Source: PVC group bacterium (lineage in GTDB: Bacteria; Verrucomicrobiota; Kiritimatiellia; CAIKKV01). Taken from it: 64,000 nucleotides of DNA. Both the position numbers and the translations under genes were made by a program. The stretch is from positions 39,766-103,765 of the forward strand of contig CAMDGM010000008.1 of the NCBI GenBank assembly GCA_945898015.1. The letters run 5' to 3'. Position 1 is the stretch's first letter. The number at the start of each line of letters is the position of its first letter. Under the pieces are notes generated by a model, which was given only the letters and a program-made list of their open reading frames with translations, was not told the origin of the DNA and searched no databases. Shown piece after piece: positions 1 through 9,713 of the stretch.

Positions 1-1
1 C

Positions 2-178
2 GACTTTCTCCTCGAGGACAACCGCCGGTTCCGTACCCACCTCGTCAAATCCGGGATTCCCCACGAGTATGTCGAGCATCCCGGTTCCCACAACTGGGCC
101 TATTGGGACACCCACATCCAGGAAACCCTACCGTTCGTGATGAGGCACCTGAAGGGAAGCGGTAAAACCCGCCCCTGA
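2..178 (+). CDS. C-terminal end of a putative esterase / alpha-beta hydrolase (5' truncated by window)
   Basis: Open frame from base 2 reads DFLLEDNRRFRTHLVKSGIPHEYVEHPGSHNWAYWDTHIQETLPFVMRHLKGSGKTRP*; the GSHNWAYWDTHIQETLPF segment resembles the catalytic-His end of putative esterases (esterase D-like). Confidence 0.6.
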   Translation, partial: DFLLEDNRRFRTHLVKSGIPHEYVEHPGSHNWAYWDTHIQETLPFVMRHLKGSGKTRP

Positions 179-197
179 CACGGCGGTGCACGGCACC

Positions 198-1409
198 TTA
201 TCCCGGGGGCAGCGGAGCCCCTGCCATGAGGGCGTTAAAGACGCTCTTCATCCGCGCCATATAGGGATCGAACGCGTACGCCCGGTTCACGAACTCACGG
301 CCCTGCGCGCCCAGCCGGCGCGCCTTGTCCTTATCGGCCAGCAGTTCGTCAATCCGCGCCGCCATGGCCGGAACATCCATCCAGGGGACGAGATAACCTG
401 TTTCCCCATCCCTCAGCCAGTCTCGAATGCCGCCGGCATCAAAACCCACCACCGGCAGGCCGTAGCGCAGCACTTCAAGGCCGATGGTGGCGATCGGCTC
501 CGGCCAGACCGATGGCACCGCCACCAGCGTCGCCTCCCGATAAATATCCGCCATCTTGTCGAACGACACAAAACCATGAAACCGGACGCGATCCTGAAGC
601 TTCAACTCCCGGGACAGCCCCTCGCAATACGCCTGATGGGACCCCGATCCCAGCACCGCCAGTTCAAACGGCGACCGGCAGAGCGCCAGCGCGCGCAAAA
701 GGACATCCAGCCCCTTGCCCCGGATAATCTGGCCGGCAAACACGATCAGGTTGCGCTCCGAAAACGAGCTGCTGAACGTCGTGACCGCCGGCGCCGGAAT
801 CGGCGGAAAAATCAGAATGCGGTCCGGCGGAAATCCCTGCCGGATCAGCTCCTCCCGCATATAGCGGGTAACCACGAACTGGGCCGTGAATTGACGGCTC
901 AGCTCCAGACATCGCATTTGGCGGCGATAGCTGACCCATTGCACGCCCCAGCGGCGCGTCCGGTCGCGCTTGATCGACGCCAGGCACGGGAACAGGCAGC
1001 ACGGCCCCGCCTTTTTCATGCAAATGCGCCGGTTCCACGGGAAGTACTTGTAACTGCGCATGCAGTAGATGTCATGATCATGTTCCATCCGGACTAACGG
1101 CCGGCCGGAGGCCACAAGGGCTTCGAGCACGGGAATCGCCACGCATTTGTGGACATAAATCAGGTCGGGGTTCAGCCGGGTCACGGCCTGTTCCACCTCC
1201 CGCCGCACGGCCGCCGGGGGACCATCGAAATCCACGGAAACGGCTTCGGGGAAGAGCGACTCAAAGGACGCCTCGTCCTTGCCGCTGCGCTTCCAGGTCA
1301 GGCAGGCCAGGGCAAACTCCTCGCGCAGCCGCGGCGCCGTGACGAGGATATTCTGCTCCGCCCCGGCCAGGCGCCCGAACGTTTCATGAACGAGGAGAAT
1401 CTTCTTCAT
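198..1409 (-). CDS. Glycosyltransferase family 4 (GT1/GT4-like)
   Basis: 403 aa; AGQIIRGKGLDVLLRAL, VAVPSVWPEPIATIGLEVLRYGLPVVGFDAGGIRDWL are typical GT4 C-terminal motifs. Confidence 0.9.
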   Translation of the reverse strand: MKKILLVHETFGRLAGAEQNILVTAPRLREEFALACLTWKRSGKDEASFESLFPEAVSVDFDGPPAAVRREVEQAVTRLNPDLIYVHKCVAIPVLEALVASGRPLVRMEHDHDIYCMRSYKYFPWNRRICMKKAGPCCLFPCLASIKRDRTRRWGVQWVSYRRQMRCLELSRQFTAQFVVTRYMREELIRQGFPPDRILIFPPIPAPAVTTFSSSFSERNLIVFAGQIIRGKGLDVLLRALALCRSPFELAVLGSGSHQAYCEGLSRELKLQDRVRFHGFVSFDKMADIYREATLVAVPSVWPEPIATIGLEVLRYGLPVVGFDAGGIRDWLRDGETGYLVPWMDVPAMAARIDELLADKDKARRLGAQGREFVNRAYAFDPYMARMKSVFNALMAGAPLPPG

Positions 1410-1430
1410 GACCAGCCCCCGATCCGTTGC

Positions 1431-2711
1431 TCAAAGCCGGCACGTTTCCGGCCAGATCGTCCGTTTCCGCCAGGCAAACCAATTTTCTTTTCTACTGCGC
1501 ACGGCCATCATGGCGGCATCCTCGACAAACTCAGCGGCCTCGCCCCGCACACAGACGGCCCGACAAACCGGCTCGCTCGTTCCGGCGGGAACCGGACCCT
1601 CGCCGAGGCCCGCCAGGAGGGCATACACTTTATCCGCCCAGCCGCACACCGGCAACACATCCCGCCAGTCCGGCACCCGCGGCGAGCGTGAACCGGACCC
1701 GAACCCCACGGCCGTATCGAAAGCGCCGGACGCCGTTTGCCGCTCGAGCAGCCAATGCAAGGACGGACCCAGCAAACCGGCCTCCAGCCGTTGCACCCGG
1801 TCCAGCGCCACCAGCGTGCCGGCCGTCGCGCCCGTAAACAAGGGGGTGACGCGGGCAGGCCGATTCGCATAAACCATAAACGGAATGCCGCCGTCCGGCG
1901 TCAAAGACCGCCGCACAAAGTCAACCAGCGCGACGCCGGCCTCCTCGAAACGCGCGTCCCCGGTCCGGCCATGCAGGCAAGCCAGCGCAGGCAGGCAGCG
2001 GGCGGCCAGGAAAGGCGAGGCCGAGGCGCCTTCACGATTGGAGACCGGCATCGCCCCGGCCAGAGGCCCCTTGCGGATCTGGCTTTTCAAGAGCGACTCC
2101 GCGGCCCCGGCCACATACGGCGCCCAGCGGTCGACCGTGCCCGTCAACGCCCCGTACTCGATGAGCGTTTCCACGATCGCCGCCACGGCCGGCGGGGAAT
2201 AGACGTCGAAATCGCTTTGCATCCAATTGTTGAACGTGCGAAGGGTCTTGTTCCAAAGCTCCTTGATCAGCCGCTCGTTGACAAACCGTTCCAGCATGCC
2301 GGGCACACCGTCCGGCCACGCCCGCCCCTGCTCGCCCCGATATCGCGCAGCCCGCAAAACCGCCGCCATCAAGGCGGGTTCATAGGGCATGCCGCCTTCG
2401 AGCGGATTGCTTTCAAAATAGGAATTGAGAAAGGCGCCGTTGGCCAGCTGGGCCGGGCAAAGCTCCCGCATCGCCTGCTCCATCCGGTCCAGGTAAACCG
2501 GACTGCCCGTGCGCCGGTGCAGGGTGATCCACCCGTCGAGCAGCCCCTCCCACCGCCAGTCGTGACCGGGGCCGCACCAGGCCGGGGCCACGCCACGCAG
2601 GCCCACGACCGGCCCGTAGTAACCGCCCTCGCCGCGCATCGTCTCGAACCAGGCTTCCAGGCGGCCCAGCGAAAGTCCGACCGTATCTGCTTCAGTTTTT
2701 GACAAGTTCAT
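1431..2711 (-). CDS. Hypothetical protein, possibly alpha/alpha-toroid fold
   Basis: 426 aa ORF overlapping the next gene by 20 bp; repeated aromatic/helical segments (GLLDGWITLHRRTG, ...LHWLLERQTASGAF) suggest a toroid; no firm family. Confidence 0.6.
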   Translation of the reverse strand: MNLSKTEADTVGLSLGRLEAWFETMRGEGGYYGPVVGLRGVAPAWCGPGHDWRWEGLLDGWITLHRRTGSPVYLDRMEQAMRELCPAQLANGAFLNSYFESNPLEGGMPYEPALMAAVLRAARYRGEQGRAWPDGVPGMLERFVNERLIKELWNKTLRTFNNWMQSDFDVYSPPAVAAIVETLIEYGALTGTVDRWAPYVAGAAESLLKSQIRKGPLAGAMPVSNREGASASPFLAARCLPALACLHGRTGDARFEEAGVALVDFVRRSLTPDGGIPFMVYANRPARVTPLFTGATAGTLVALDRVQRLEAGLLGPSLHWLLERQTASGAFDTAVGFGSGSRSPRVPDWRDVLPVCGWADKVYALLAGLGEGPVPAGTSEPVCRAVCVRGEAAEFVEDAAMMAVRSRKENWFAWRKRTIWPETCRL

Positions 2712-4134
2712 AAGCCAGCGAACTGCTGAAATACTTTCCTTGGCCTTCCGTCACATAGCGTTGTGCGCACCAATCGGCCAACCGATCGGCAACGGCATGC
2801 CGCCCCATCCGGCGAAACACGGCCGCCACGAACGCAACCCCTTTCAAATGCGCCGGTTGAAGCCCGGCCACCGCGGTCACCCGAAACCCGGTTTCCTCGA
2901 GAAGCCGCCGGATTTGCCCCGGCTCATACTTGCGCTCAGGGCCGCGGTTCCAGTTGCGGCCCAGCGAGTAATTCTTCTGCCGCATGCGCTTGAACCGGTA
3001 GAGATGCGGATAAAACCGGTTGGACACGACCAGCAGGACGCGGCCCCCGGGCGCCAGCACCCGGCGCATCTCGCGCAACAGCGGGCGCGGATCCTCGAAA
3101 TGCTCCAGCCGCTCATAACACGAGATGACCTGCACATGGCCATCCGGCAGGGGAATGGACACCGTTTCGGCTGCCGCATTGACCAACCCGACAACCTTGC
3201 CCGGAGGCGCCAACTGGCGGAACCGCTCGTCGATGTACCGGGCAATCCCCGGGGTCAGGTCATACGCATAAAGGGCCCCGACACCCCCCCGGCACGCGTT
3301 CAACAGTTGCAGCACCACATCCCCGTTGAAGGACAGCACATCCAGAACACGGGGCTCGGAATAGGCCGCCAGCATCATCCCGATCCGACCGATCATGTAT
3401 TGGAACTTGGGCGAGAACCGCGCATCGGAATCCACATGAAGCGTTTTCCCATCAATGTGCACGCCCTTGTACCAAAGCAGTTTGTCCCGGAAATCCGCAA
3501 TCTGGCTGAGCTTCCACAAATGAGGCCGGATATCGGCATGATAGCGCTCGTGCGCCAGCTTGAACTCGTTGAAGCTCAGGACGTCTCCCACAGGGCGGCG
3601 GTTGGGCGACGGCGGATCATCATCACGATACCCCACGCACACCAGGCCAAAGCTCCGCAGGTACGAAGGCACGCCCAGCGCTTTTGCGATTCCGGAAGGC
3701 CGCCGAATGCCGCCGAGGTAAATGGCCCCGAGCCCGTGGGCTTCCGCCGCCAGCAGAAGGGCGCCGAGGGTCATGCCCACCGTCACCTCCGCCGTCCGGC
3801 AGGGGTTGCGGGTCTCGAGCGAGGTGTCATAAAAGACCGCGATCAGCGCCGGCGCGTCATACAGGTAGGATTGCTGGGCATCGCTGAAATCGGAGACCCG
3901 GACCTTGAGCGCCGGTTCCGTCACCACCACAAAATGCCACAGCTGCCGGTTGCAGGAGGTGGGCAGGAGCGTGGCGGCCCGGATGAGCCGCTCCAGCAAC
4001 TCCCGCGGCACCGGCGTCTCCTTGAACATGCGCGTGCTCCGGCGCCGCTCGAGAATCGCCATAAACGCATCGCGGGCGGCCGGATCGCCCTCCGTTGCCG
4101 GGTACGCCTGATTCACTTTATCGACGGCTGTCAT
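2692..4134 (-). CDS. Nitroreductase-family domain fused to SAM-dependent methyltransferase
   Basis: 480 aa; N-term ERRRSTRMFKETPVPRELLERLIRAATLLPTSCNRQLWHFVVV is nitroreductase-like; C-term VISCYERLEHFEDPRPLLREMRRVLAPGGRVLLVVSN is Methyltransf_11-like. Confidence 0.85.
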   Translation of the reverse strand: MTAVDKVNQAYPATEGDPAARDAFMAILERRRSTRMFKETPVPRELLERLIRAATLLPTSCNRQLWHFVVVTEPALKVRVSDFSDAQQSYLYDAPALIAVFYDTSLETRNPCRTAEVTVGMTLGALLLAAEAHGLGAIYLGGIRRPSGIAKALGVPSYLRSFGLVCVGYRDDDPPSPNRRPVGDVLSFNEFKLAHERYHADIRPHLWKLSQIADFRDKLLWYKGVHIDGKTLHVDSDARFSPKFQYMIGRIGMMLAAYSEPRVLDVLSFNGDVVLQLLNACRGGVGALYAYDLTPGIARYIDERFRQLAPPGKVVGLVNAAAETVSIPLPDGHVQVISCYERLEHFEDPRPLLREMRRVLAPGGRVLLVVSNRFYPHLYRFKRMRQKNYSLGRNWNRGPERKYEPGQIRRLLEETGFRVTAVAGLQPAHLKGVAFVAAVFRRMGRHAVADRLADWCAQRYVTEGQGKYFSSSLAYELVKN

Positions 4135-4149
4135 CGGAACCAGTATCTC

Positions 4150-5532
4150 CTATGAGGGGGCCGACTGCAAGACCGGTCTGGCTTCGTCTCGGCGCGCATA
4201 CCAGCCCGCAATGGTGAGCCCCACAAACAACATCATCATGAAATACATAGGCGTCTGACGATAGCCCAGTTGCAGGCAGCTCTGAAGGTGATCCACGAAA
4301 ACAGCCGTGCATCCGGCCAAGCCCAGCGTATGGATCAGGTCCTTCCGGGAGCGAAAATAGAAGGGCACGGCCAGGGAAAAATACCGGATCCAGAGGATCG
4401 CCAGCGCGATCACGCCGGGCTTCCCTAGCTCGCCAAGGTTCAGGTACCAGTTGTTGTGCGCCGGCGTGCCGGGCGGCAGGTCGGGATCCACCTGCTCGGC
4501 ATAGCGAGACCAGGACCAGGCGGAAAAATTGCCGAGCCCGACCCCCCAGACGTGCTCCTTCGCCATGAGCCGGGCTTGCGCGTTATAGAGCCCCCGATAG
4601 GCCATGTCATCGGACGCGCTCTGCTGCTTCACAAAACGGTTCAGCAGCGTATCCATCGCGACCACCAGCACCACCCCGGCCAGCAGGACCCCCATCGAAA
4701 TCAGGGCGACATTCTTCAGGTTGAGGTGACGCGGAAACAGCACCAGCGTGTTGATCCAGATGCCAAAGACCAACGCGGCCAGGCCCCCTCGTGAAATGGT
4801 CAGGATCACGGAAATCGCACAGAGAAACGTCAGAAAACCAAACACGAGACTGGCCCCCATCTTCCGGCTTTGCAGCACAAACGCATACATGAACGTTCCC
4901 ATCATGGCCATGTAGGTGGCCAGGCTGTTGGGATGCCCGAGCGTGGTCCGGACACGGTTGACCCCATGCAGGTAACGGGAGCTGAGCGCGAGATACCCCA
5001 TATACAAGGCCGTCAGCGCGATCCCCCACAGCACGGCGCGCGCGGCCTTCTCGTCGCGCACATAATTGACCACCACCAGATAGAGAAGGAAGCCGCGGAT
5101 GATTTTCGCCAATTCAAAAAGGGGATAAAGCCCCACCTCGAACTGGGCGTAAGGCACCGTCGTCGCTTCTTCCGGAACCGCAAGAGAGGGCCCGACCTGC
5201 GTCCACGCGATGATCCCCACGAGCAGGTACAGGGCCGTCGGCCAGGTCAGCGGCGGAAACCAGCGCATCGGATACTGCTCCCGCTTGAGCAGCATGAACC
5301 CCAGCAACACGAGCACGCATAAATCCACCACGCTCACTTCAAACCCGCGCGTGTTGGCCCGGTAAAATTCCCGGGAGACGAAATTGATGCCAACCAGATC
5401 CGGCTCGCACGTGGCCCACACCATGACGCCCATCACCACCCGCGAAAGCGCCGGCCGGGCCAGGCATCCGGCGATGGCCAGAGGAACGCCCAGCAGCACA
5501 CTGAGGCCAAAGATGATATACTTGGCTTCCAT
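4150..5532 (-). CDS. O-antigen ligase / Wzy-like polymerase membrane protein
   Basis: 460 aa polytopic; GHPNSLATYMAMMGTFMYAF, ...GVGLGNFSAWSW...PPGTPAHNNWYLNLGELGKPGVIAL pattern of the Wzy_C/O-antigen ligase family. Confidence 0.85.
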   Translation of the reverse strand: MEAKYIIFGLSVLLGVPLAIAGCLARPALSRVVMGVMVWATCEPDLVGINFVSREFYRANTRGFEVSVVDLCVLVLLGFMLLKREQYPMRWFPPLTWPTALYLLVGIIAWTQVGPSLAVPEEATTVPYAQFEVGLYPLFELAKIIRGFLLYLVVVNYVRDEKAARAVLWGIALTALYMGYLALSSRYLHGVNRVRTTLGHPNSLATYMAMMGTFMYAFVLQSRKMGASLVFGFLTFLCAISVILTISRGGLAALVFGIWINTLVLFPRHLNLKNVALISMGVLLAGVVLVVAMDTLLNRFVKQQSASDDMAYRGLYNAQARLMAKEHVWGVGLGNFSAWSWSRYAEQVDPDLPPGTPAHNNWYLNLGELGKPGVIALAILWIRYFSLAVPFYFRSRKDLIHTLGLAGCTAVFVDHLQSCLQLGYRQTPMYFMMMLFVGLTIAGWYARRDEARPVLQSAPS

Positions 5533-5572
5533 AGGCGGTCGACCCGAAAACCCCTTTCCATTGAGAGAGCTC

Positions 5573-5581
5573 TGTTATACT
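5573..5581 (+). promoter_or_regulatory. Possible extended -10 promoter (TGT-TATACT) upstream of the GT26-STAS gene
   Basis: TGTTATACT in the divergent gap 5533-5611; no good -35 at 17 bp spacing. Weak prediction. Confidence 0.3.
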
Positions 5582-5611
5582 ATTCAAAAAAACCGGTCAA
5601 CGCGAGTGTTT

Positions 5612-7081
5612 ATGAACAACCCCATCAAGCCTCAGACCGCCGTGGTGCTCGGCATCCCTTTTAACGACGTCTCCTTTGAGGACGCCGTGGAGTGGACCCG
5701 GCAGCGGGTGCTTTCACGCCAGCCCGCCTATATTGCCACCGCCAACATGGACTTCATCATGCAGGCGTGGCGCGACCCCGAACTCCAGCGCATCCTGTTT
5801 GAAGCCGACCTGGTGGTCGCCGACGGCATCCCCATTGTCTGGCTCTCCCGGCTTCTGGGGCCGGGCCTCAAAGGCCGGGTGACCGGAAGCGACCTTGTCC
5901 CCCTGCTCGCCAAGCTGGCCGCGCGCGAAGGCTTTTCCCTGTTCTGCCTGGGCGGAGCGCCGGGCGTGGCCGAGAAAGCGGCCGCCAAACTGGTGGAGCG
6001 CAATCCCGGCCTACGGATCGCCGGCTGTTATTCCCCCCCCAAGGCTGACATCCTGAACATGGACAATCCCGCCATTCTGGCGCGTCTGGAAACGGCCGCC
6101 CCAGACATCCTGCTCGTGGCCTTCGGCGCCCCCAAGCAGGAAAAATGGGTCAACCTCCACATCCGCCAGTGGCGCGTTCCCGTATCCATGGGAGTCGGTG
6201 GATCACTCGATTTTCTGGCCGGCATACAAAAGCGAGCGCCTAAATTCGTCCAGAAACTGGCGCTGGAATGGCTGTGGCGGATGCTGTCCGACCCCCCCCG
6301 GCTGGTGCGCCGATATATCGCCAACTTCGCCTTTTTCGGAAGCGTGGTCTTCAAACTGGCGTGCTTGCGCGGGTCGCCGACTCATGCTAGCCGACACCCC
6401 GGGGCCACGCCCCCCGACCTCGCGCTTGCGGAAAAGCTCCACGCAAAATGGATGGCCTTCCCTTCCGCCGCCAGCTCCGGCGATCTGGAAACCTTCCGTT
6501 CGGCCTGCGCGGTGGAAACCACGGCCCGGACTCTGGTCCTTGATCTGGGCACGCGCACGTGGATGAACAGCCGGGAGCTGGGCATCCTGCTGGACCTGAG
6601 CCGGGTCAGCCGGGCCGCCGGACGGCGGCTCTATGTGCGGGCCCCCTGCCCGCGCGTTTCCCGCTTGCTGCGCTTTGTTCAACTGGACCGTTACCTGACA
6701 GTCGCCGAGACCCCGGCGGAGGTGATTCAGCTCTTGAAGGACCGGCGCGCCACCGAGATCGAGGGCAACGTCCACCGGGGCCCCCAACAGCGGTTGATCC
6801 TCGTGTTACCGGCGGAATTGACGGCGGCGAACGTGGCGGCATTCAAGGCCCGCGTCGACCAATCCTGGCAACAGGCCGAGGACCAGGGCGCGCTGGGCGG
6901 GGTGATGGTGAACGCGTCCGCCGTGGAGTTCATCGACAGCGCCGCCCTGGGCTTTCTGGTCGGCCTCAAAAAGAGGACCGAGCAAGCCCGCACACATTTC
7001 CAGTGTTTCGGGTTTCACGATGCGGCGCTTCGAACCCTGAAACTCGCTCGGCTGGAGTCCCTCCTGACCGAGGCACACTAG
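5612..7081 (+). CDS. WecG/TagA/CpsF-family (GT26) glycosyltransferase fused to two C-terminal STAS domains
   Basis: Start ATG 5612. GT26 motifs ADLVVADGIPIVWLSRLLG, RVTGSDL, FGAPKQEKWV; then STAS-like VLDLGTRTWMNSRELGILLDLSR and GVMVNASAVEFIDSAALGFLVGLKKR. Confidence 0.88.
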   Translation: MNNPIKPQTAVVLGIPFNDVSFEDAVEWTRQRVLSRQPAYIATANMDFIMQAWRDPELQRILFEADLVVADGIPIVWLSRLLGPGLKGRVTGSDLVPLLAKLAAREGFSLFCLGGAPGVAEKAAAKLVERNPGLRIAGCYSPPKADILNMDNPAILARLETAAPDILLVAFGAPKQEKWVNLHIRQWRVPVSMGVGGSLDFLAGIQKRAPKFVQKLALEWLWRMLSDPPRLVRRYIANFAFFGSVVFKLACLRGSPTHASRHPGATPPDLALAEKLHAKWMAFPSAASSGDLETFRSACAVETTARTLVLDLGTRTWMNSRELGILLDLSRVSRAAGRRLYVRAPCPRVSRLLRFVQLDRYLTVAETPAEVIQLLKDRRATEIEGNVHRGPQQRLILVLPAELTAANVAAFKARVDQSWQQAEDQGALGGVMVNASAVEFIDSAALGFLVGLKKRTEQARTHFQCFGFHDAALRTLKLARLESLLTEAH

Positions 7082-7317
7082 CGGATACCCGAACGGAAAC
7101 GCGCCGGGGTGTAAGACAACATTTTGACGGCCGCAAGAAAAGGTCTTCAGCGTGAGTCGTCAACCTCGAATTGCGACCGGCCCGTCATTTGCGCCCGAAA
7201 CGACGCGACCCACCACGGCGGGCACGCCCGCTCAGCCTTTCCGCCAGTCAGCCCCAATGCAGCGTGCCATACGATCCGCGTGACAGGGCGGGTTGTTCCT
7301 GTTACGATTGGAGCCAT

Positions 7318-8571
7318 ATGAACGCTGTCAAAGTTGCGCATGTGATGCGGCGCTTCGTCCCGGAGAAGTGGGGCGGCACCGAAAGCGTCGTCTTCAACCT
7401 CGCACGGGAATACGTCCAGGCCGGCATGGAAAGTCCCATTTTCTGCACCGACATGTTCGCCGACACCGGCACGGCGTCCCTGGCCCCGGTCACCATCCAT
7501 CGTTTCCGCTATGTGTTTCCCTGGTTGTTCCTGGGAAAAGAAGCCCAGGCCAAACTGCGGCTGAAAGGCGGCAGCCCCCTGTCATTCAGCCTCTTTCGCG
7601 CCCTGCTGCGGGAGCCCGGCCTGGACCTGATCCACGCGCACACCCAGCACCGCCTCGGGGGAATCGCCCGCACGGTGGCACGCTGGCGCGGCATCCCCTA
7701 TGTGGTGAGCATTCATGGCGGCGTCCTGACATTGCCGGACGAGCAGTCCAAAAAAATGCAGGCGCCCTTCCGCGGCAAGCTCGAGTGGGGAAAGGTGTTC
7801 GGCTGGCTGCTCGGCGCGCGCCGGGTGCTGGACGACGCCAACGCCATCATCTGCGTCGGCCGAGATGAACATGCCGAAATGGCCCGCCGCTATGGCAGCA
7901 AGGCGCATTATGTGCCGAACGGGGTGCAAACCGATCTCTTCCGGACGGCGGACGCGTCCGCGTTCCGGGCCCGGGCCGGGCTTAAGCCCGGGGAAAAACT
8001 GGCGCTTTGCGTCTCCCGCATCGACTACCAGAAAAACCAGCTGCTGCTCGTGAAAGCCTTCGCCCGGTTTGCCCAAACACGGCCCGACTGGAAGCTGGCG
8101 CTGATCGGGCCTGTGACCGTGGAAAGCTATCGGGACCAGATCCTGGAGGAAGTCCGGCGCTCCGGACTGGACTCCCGGGTAATCCTCATTCCGGGCTTCG
8201 CGCCCGACGACCCGCTCCTGCCCTCCGCCTACAAGGCGGCGGACGTGTTCGTGCTCCCCACCGTGCACGAACCCTTCGGCATTGTCATCCTGGAAGCCTG
8301 GGCCGCCGGCACGCCGGTCGTGGCCACGCGCGTCGGCGGCATCCCGGGCTTCACCCACGACGGCGACGACATCCTCCTGTTCAACAAAGACGACGAGGAC
8401 GGGCTCCTGTCCCGCCTGAACCGGCTGGCCGACAACCCCGGCTTGCGCGAACGACTGACCGCCGCGGCAACCCGGGAGGTTTCGCATTACGATTGGTCGG
8501 CCATCGCCACGACCATGCGCGGAATTTACGAGGCCGCCGCGGAACACCGGCTGCGGAAAGGGCGCGCATGA
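7318..8571 (+). CDS. Glycosyltransferase family 4
   Basis: ATG 7318 preceded by GGAG; KVAHVMRRFVPEKWGGTESVVFNLAREY, FVLPTVHEPFGIVILEAWAAGTPVVATRVGGIPGF. Confidence 0.92.
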   Translation: MNAVKVAHVMRRFVPEKWGGTESVVFNLAREYVQAGMESPIFCTDMFADTGTASLAPVTIHRFRYVFPWLFLGKEAQAKLRLKGGSPLSFSLFRALLREPGLDLIHAHTQHRLGGIARTVARWRGIPYVVSIHGGVLTLPDEQSKKMQAPFRGKLEWGKVFGWLLGARRVLDDANAIICVGRDEHAEMARRYGSKAHYVPNGVQTDLFRTADASAFRARAGLKPGEKLALCVSRIDYQKNQLLLVKAFARFAQTRPDWKLALIGPVTVESYRDQILEEVRRSGLDSRVILIPGFAPDDPLLPSAYKAADVFVLPTVHEPFGIVILEAWAAGTPVVATRVGGIPGFTHDGDDILLFNKDDEDGLLSRLNRLADNPGLRERLTAAATREVSHYDWSAIATTMRGIYEAAAEHRLRKGRA

Positions 8572-9707
8572 ACATCGGCTTCTCCGCCTGCGTGCTCCAG
8601 GGTGGCCGGACCGGCGTGGCGTCGTATGTCATCAACCTGCTTCACACGCTTCAAGCGGTGGACACCGTCAACCGCTACGACATCCTCATCCCGGCCGGCG
8701 ACCAGGCGCTGATCCGCGACGGGGCGGCCTCCTTCCGGAAAACCATCCTTCCGCCCGCGCTCGCCACGCCCGTCGCCAACATCCTCTGGCACAACACCGT
8801 CCTGCCGGGCCGCTCACGGCGGGAACAGTACGACCTGGTTCACGTGCCCAGCTATCGCCGGTTGCCCTGGGTGAAAGGCACGAAAATCGTCGCCACCGTC
8901 CACGACCTGGCCACCCTCCACCTGGACCACAAATACGATGCGGCCCGCATGTTCTACAATCGACGGATCGTCCCCTCCTTGATTCGCCGGGCCGATCACG
9001 TCATCACGGTCAGCCACTTCACCGCCGATGACCTGGTGAACCGGGTCGGCTACCCGGCCGACAAGATTACCGTCATCTACTCCGGCATTAACCGGCAAGC
9101 CTACCATCCCATCCCGGCCGACGAGTGCCGGATCCGACTGAAAGCCAAATACAGCCTGGAGTCGCCGTTCATTGTCTACGTGTCGCGGGTGGAGCATCCG
9201 GCCAAAAACCATCTGCGGTTGATCCAGGCCTTCGAGCAGATCAAGGCGCGAACCCCCTCGGACCTCAAGCTGGTGCTGGCCGGCGCCGACTGGAACGGGG
9301 CCGACACCGTTCGGGCCTACGCGGCCCGAAGCCCGGTGGCGCGGGACCTGATCTTCACGGGCTTTGTGCCCCTCGAGGATATCCCCTATTTCTATTCGGG
9401 CTGCGAATTCATGGCCTACCCCTCGCTGTTCGAAGGATTCGGATTCCCGATCGTTGAAGCCATGGCCTGCGGCGCGCCGGTCATCTGCTCCAACACCTCG
9501 TCCATGAAGGAGATCGCCCTCGACCTGGCGCCGACCTTCGACCCGACCGATGTTGACGCCATCGCCGGAGCGCTGGAAACCGCATTGGGTCGCGGAAAAA
9601 ACGCGGATCAGGCAGCCCGCGGCCGAGCCTACGCAAAAACTTTTGACTGGAATGAGACCGCCAAAAAAGTCATGGCCGTCTACTGCAAAACGCAGAAGGG
9701 AGCATAA
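8568..9707 (+). CDS. Glycosyltransferase family 4
   Basis: ATG overlaps previous stop (ATGA at 8568); FVIYVSRVEHPAKNHLRLIQAFEQIK, PSLFEGFGFPIVEAMACGAPVICSNTSSMKEIA. Confidence 0.92.
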   Translation: MNIGFSACVLQGGRTGVASYVINLLHTLQAVDTVNRYDILIPAGDQALIRDGAASFRKTILPPALATPVANILWHNTVLPGRSRREQYDLVHVPSYRRLPWVKGTKIVATVHDLATLHLDHKYDAARMFYNRRIVPSLIRRADHVITVSHFTADDLVNRVGYPADKITVIYSGINRQAYHPIPADECRIRLKAKYSLESPFIVYVSRVEHPAKNHLRLIQAFEQIKARTPSDLKLVLAGADWNGADTVRAYAARSPVARDLIFTGFVPLEDIPYFYSGCEFMAYPSLFEGFGFPIVEAMACGAPVICSNTSSMKEIALDLAPTFDPTDVDAIAGALETALGRGKNADQAARGRAYAKTFDWNETAKKVMAVYCKTQKGA

Positions 9708-9713
9708 TCGACG

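Noticed and set aside
186-1097. Long + strand ORF antisense to the glycosyltransferase (and many similar ORFs such as 2740-4155, 22819-24378, 27684-28967, 32672-34261)
   Set aside because: Arg/His/Pro/Gln-rich translations with no family motifs, antisense to genes with clear domains; typical high-GC shadow ORFs.
7082-7317. Intergenic region with small ORFs and TTGACG at 7124
   Set aside because: No -10 at proper spacing and no structured RNA I can support.
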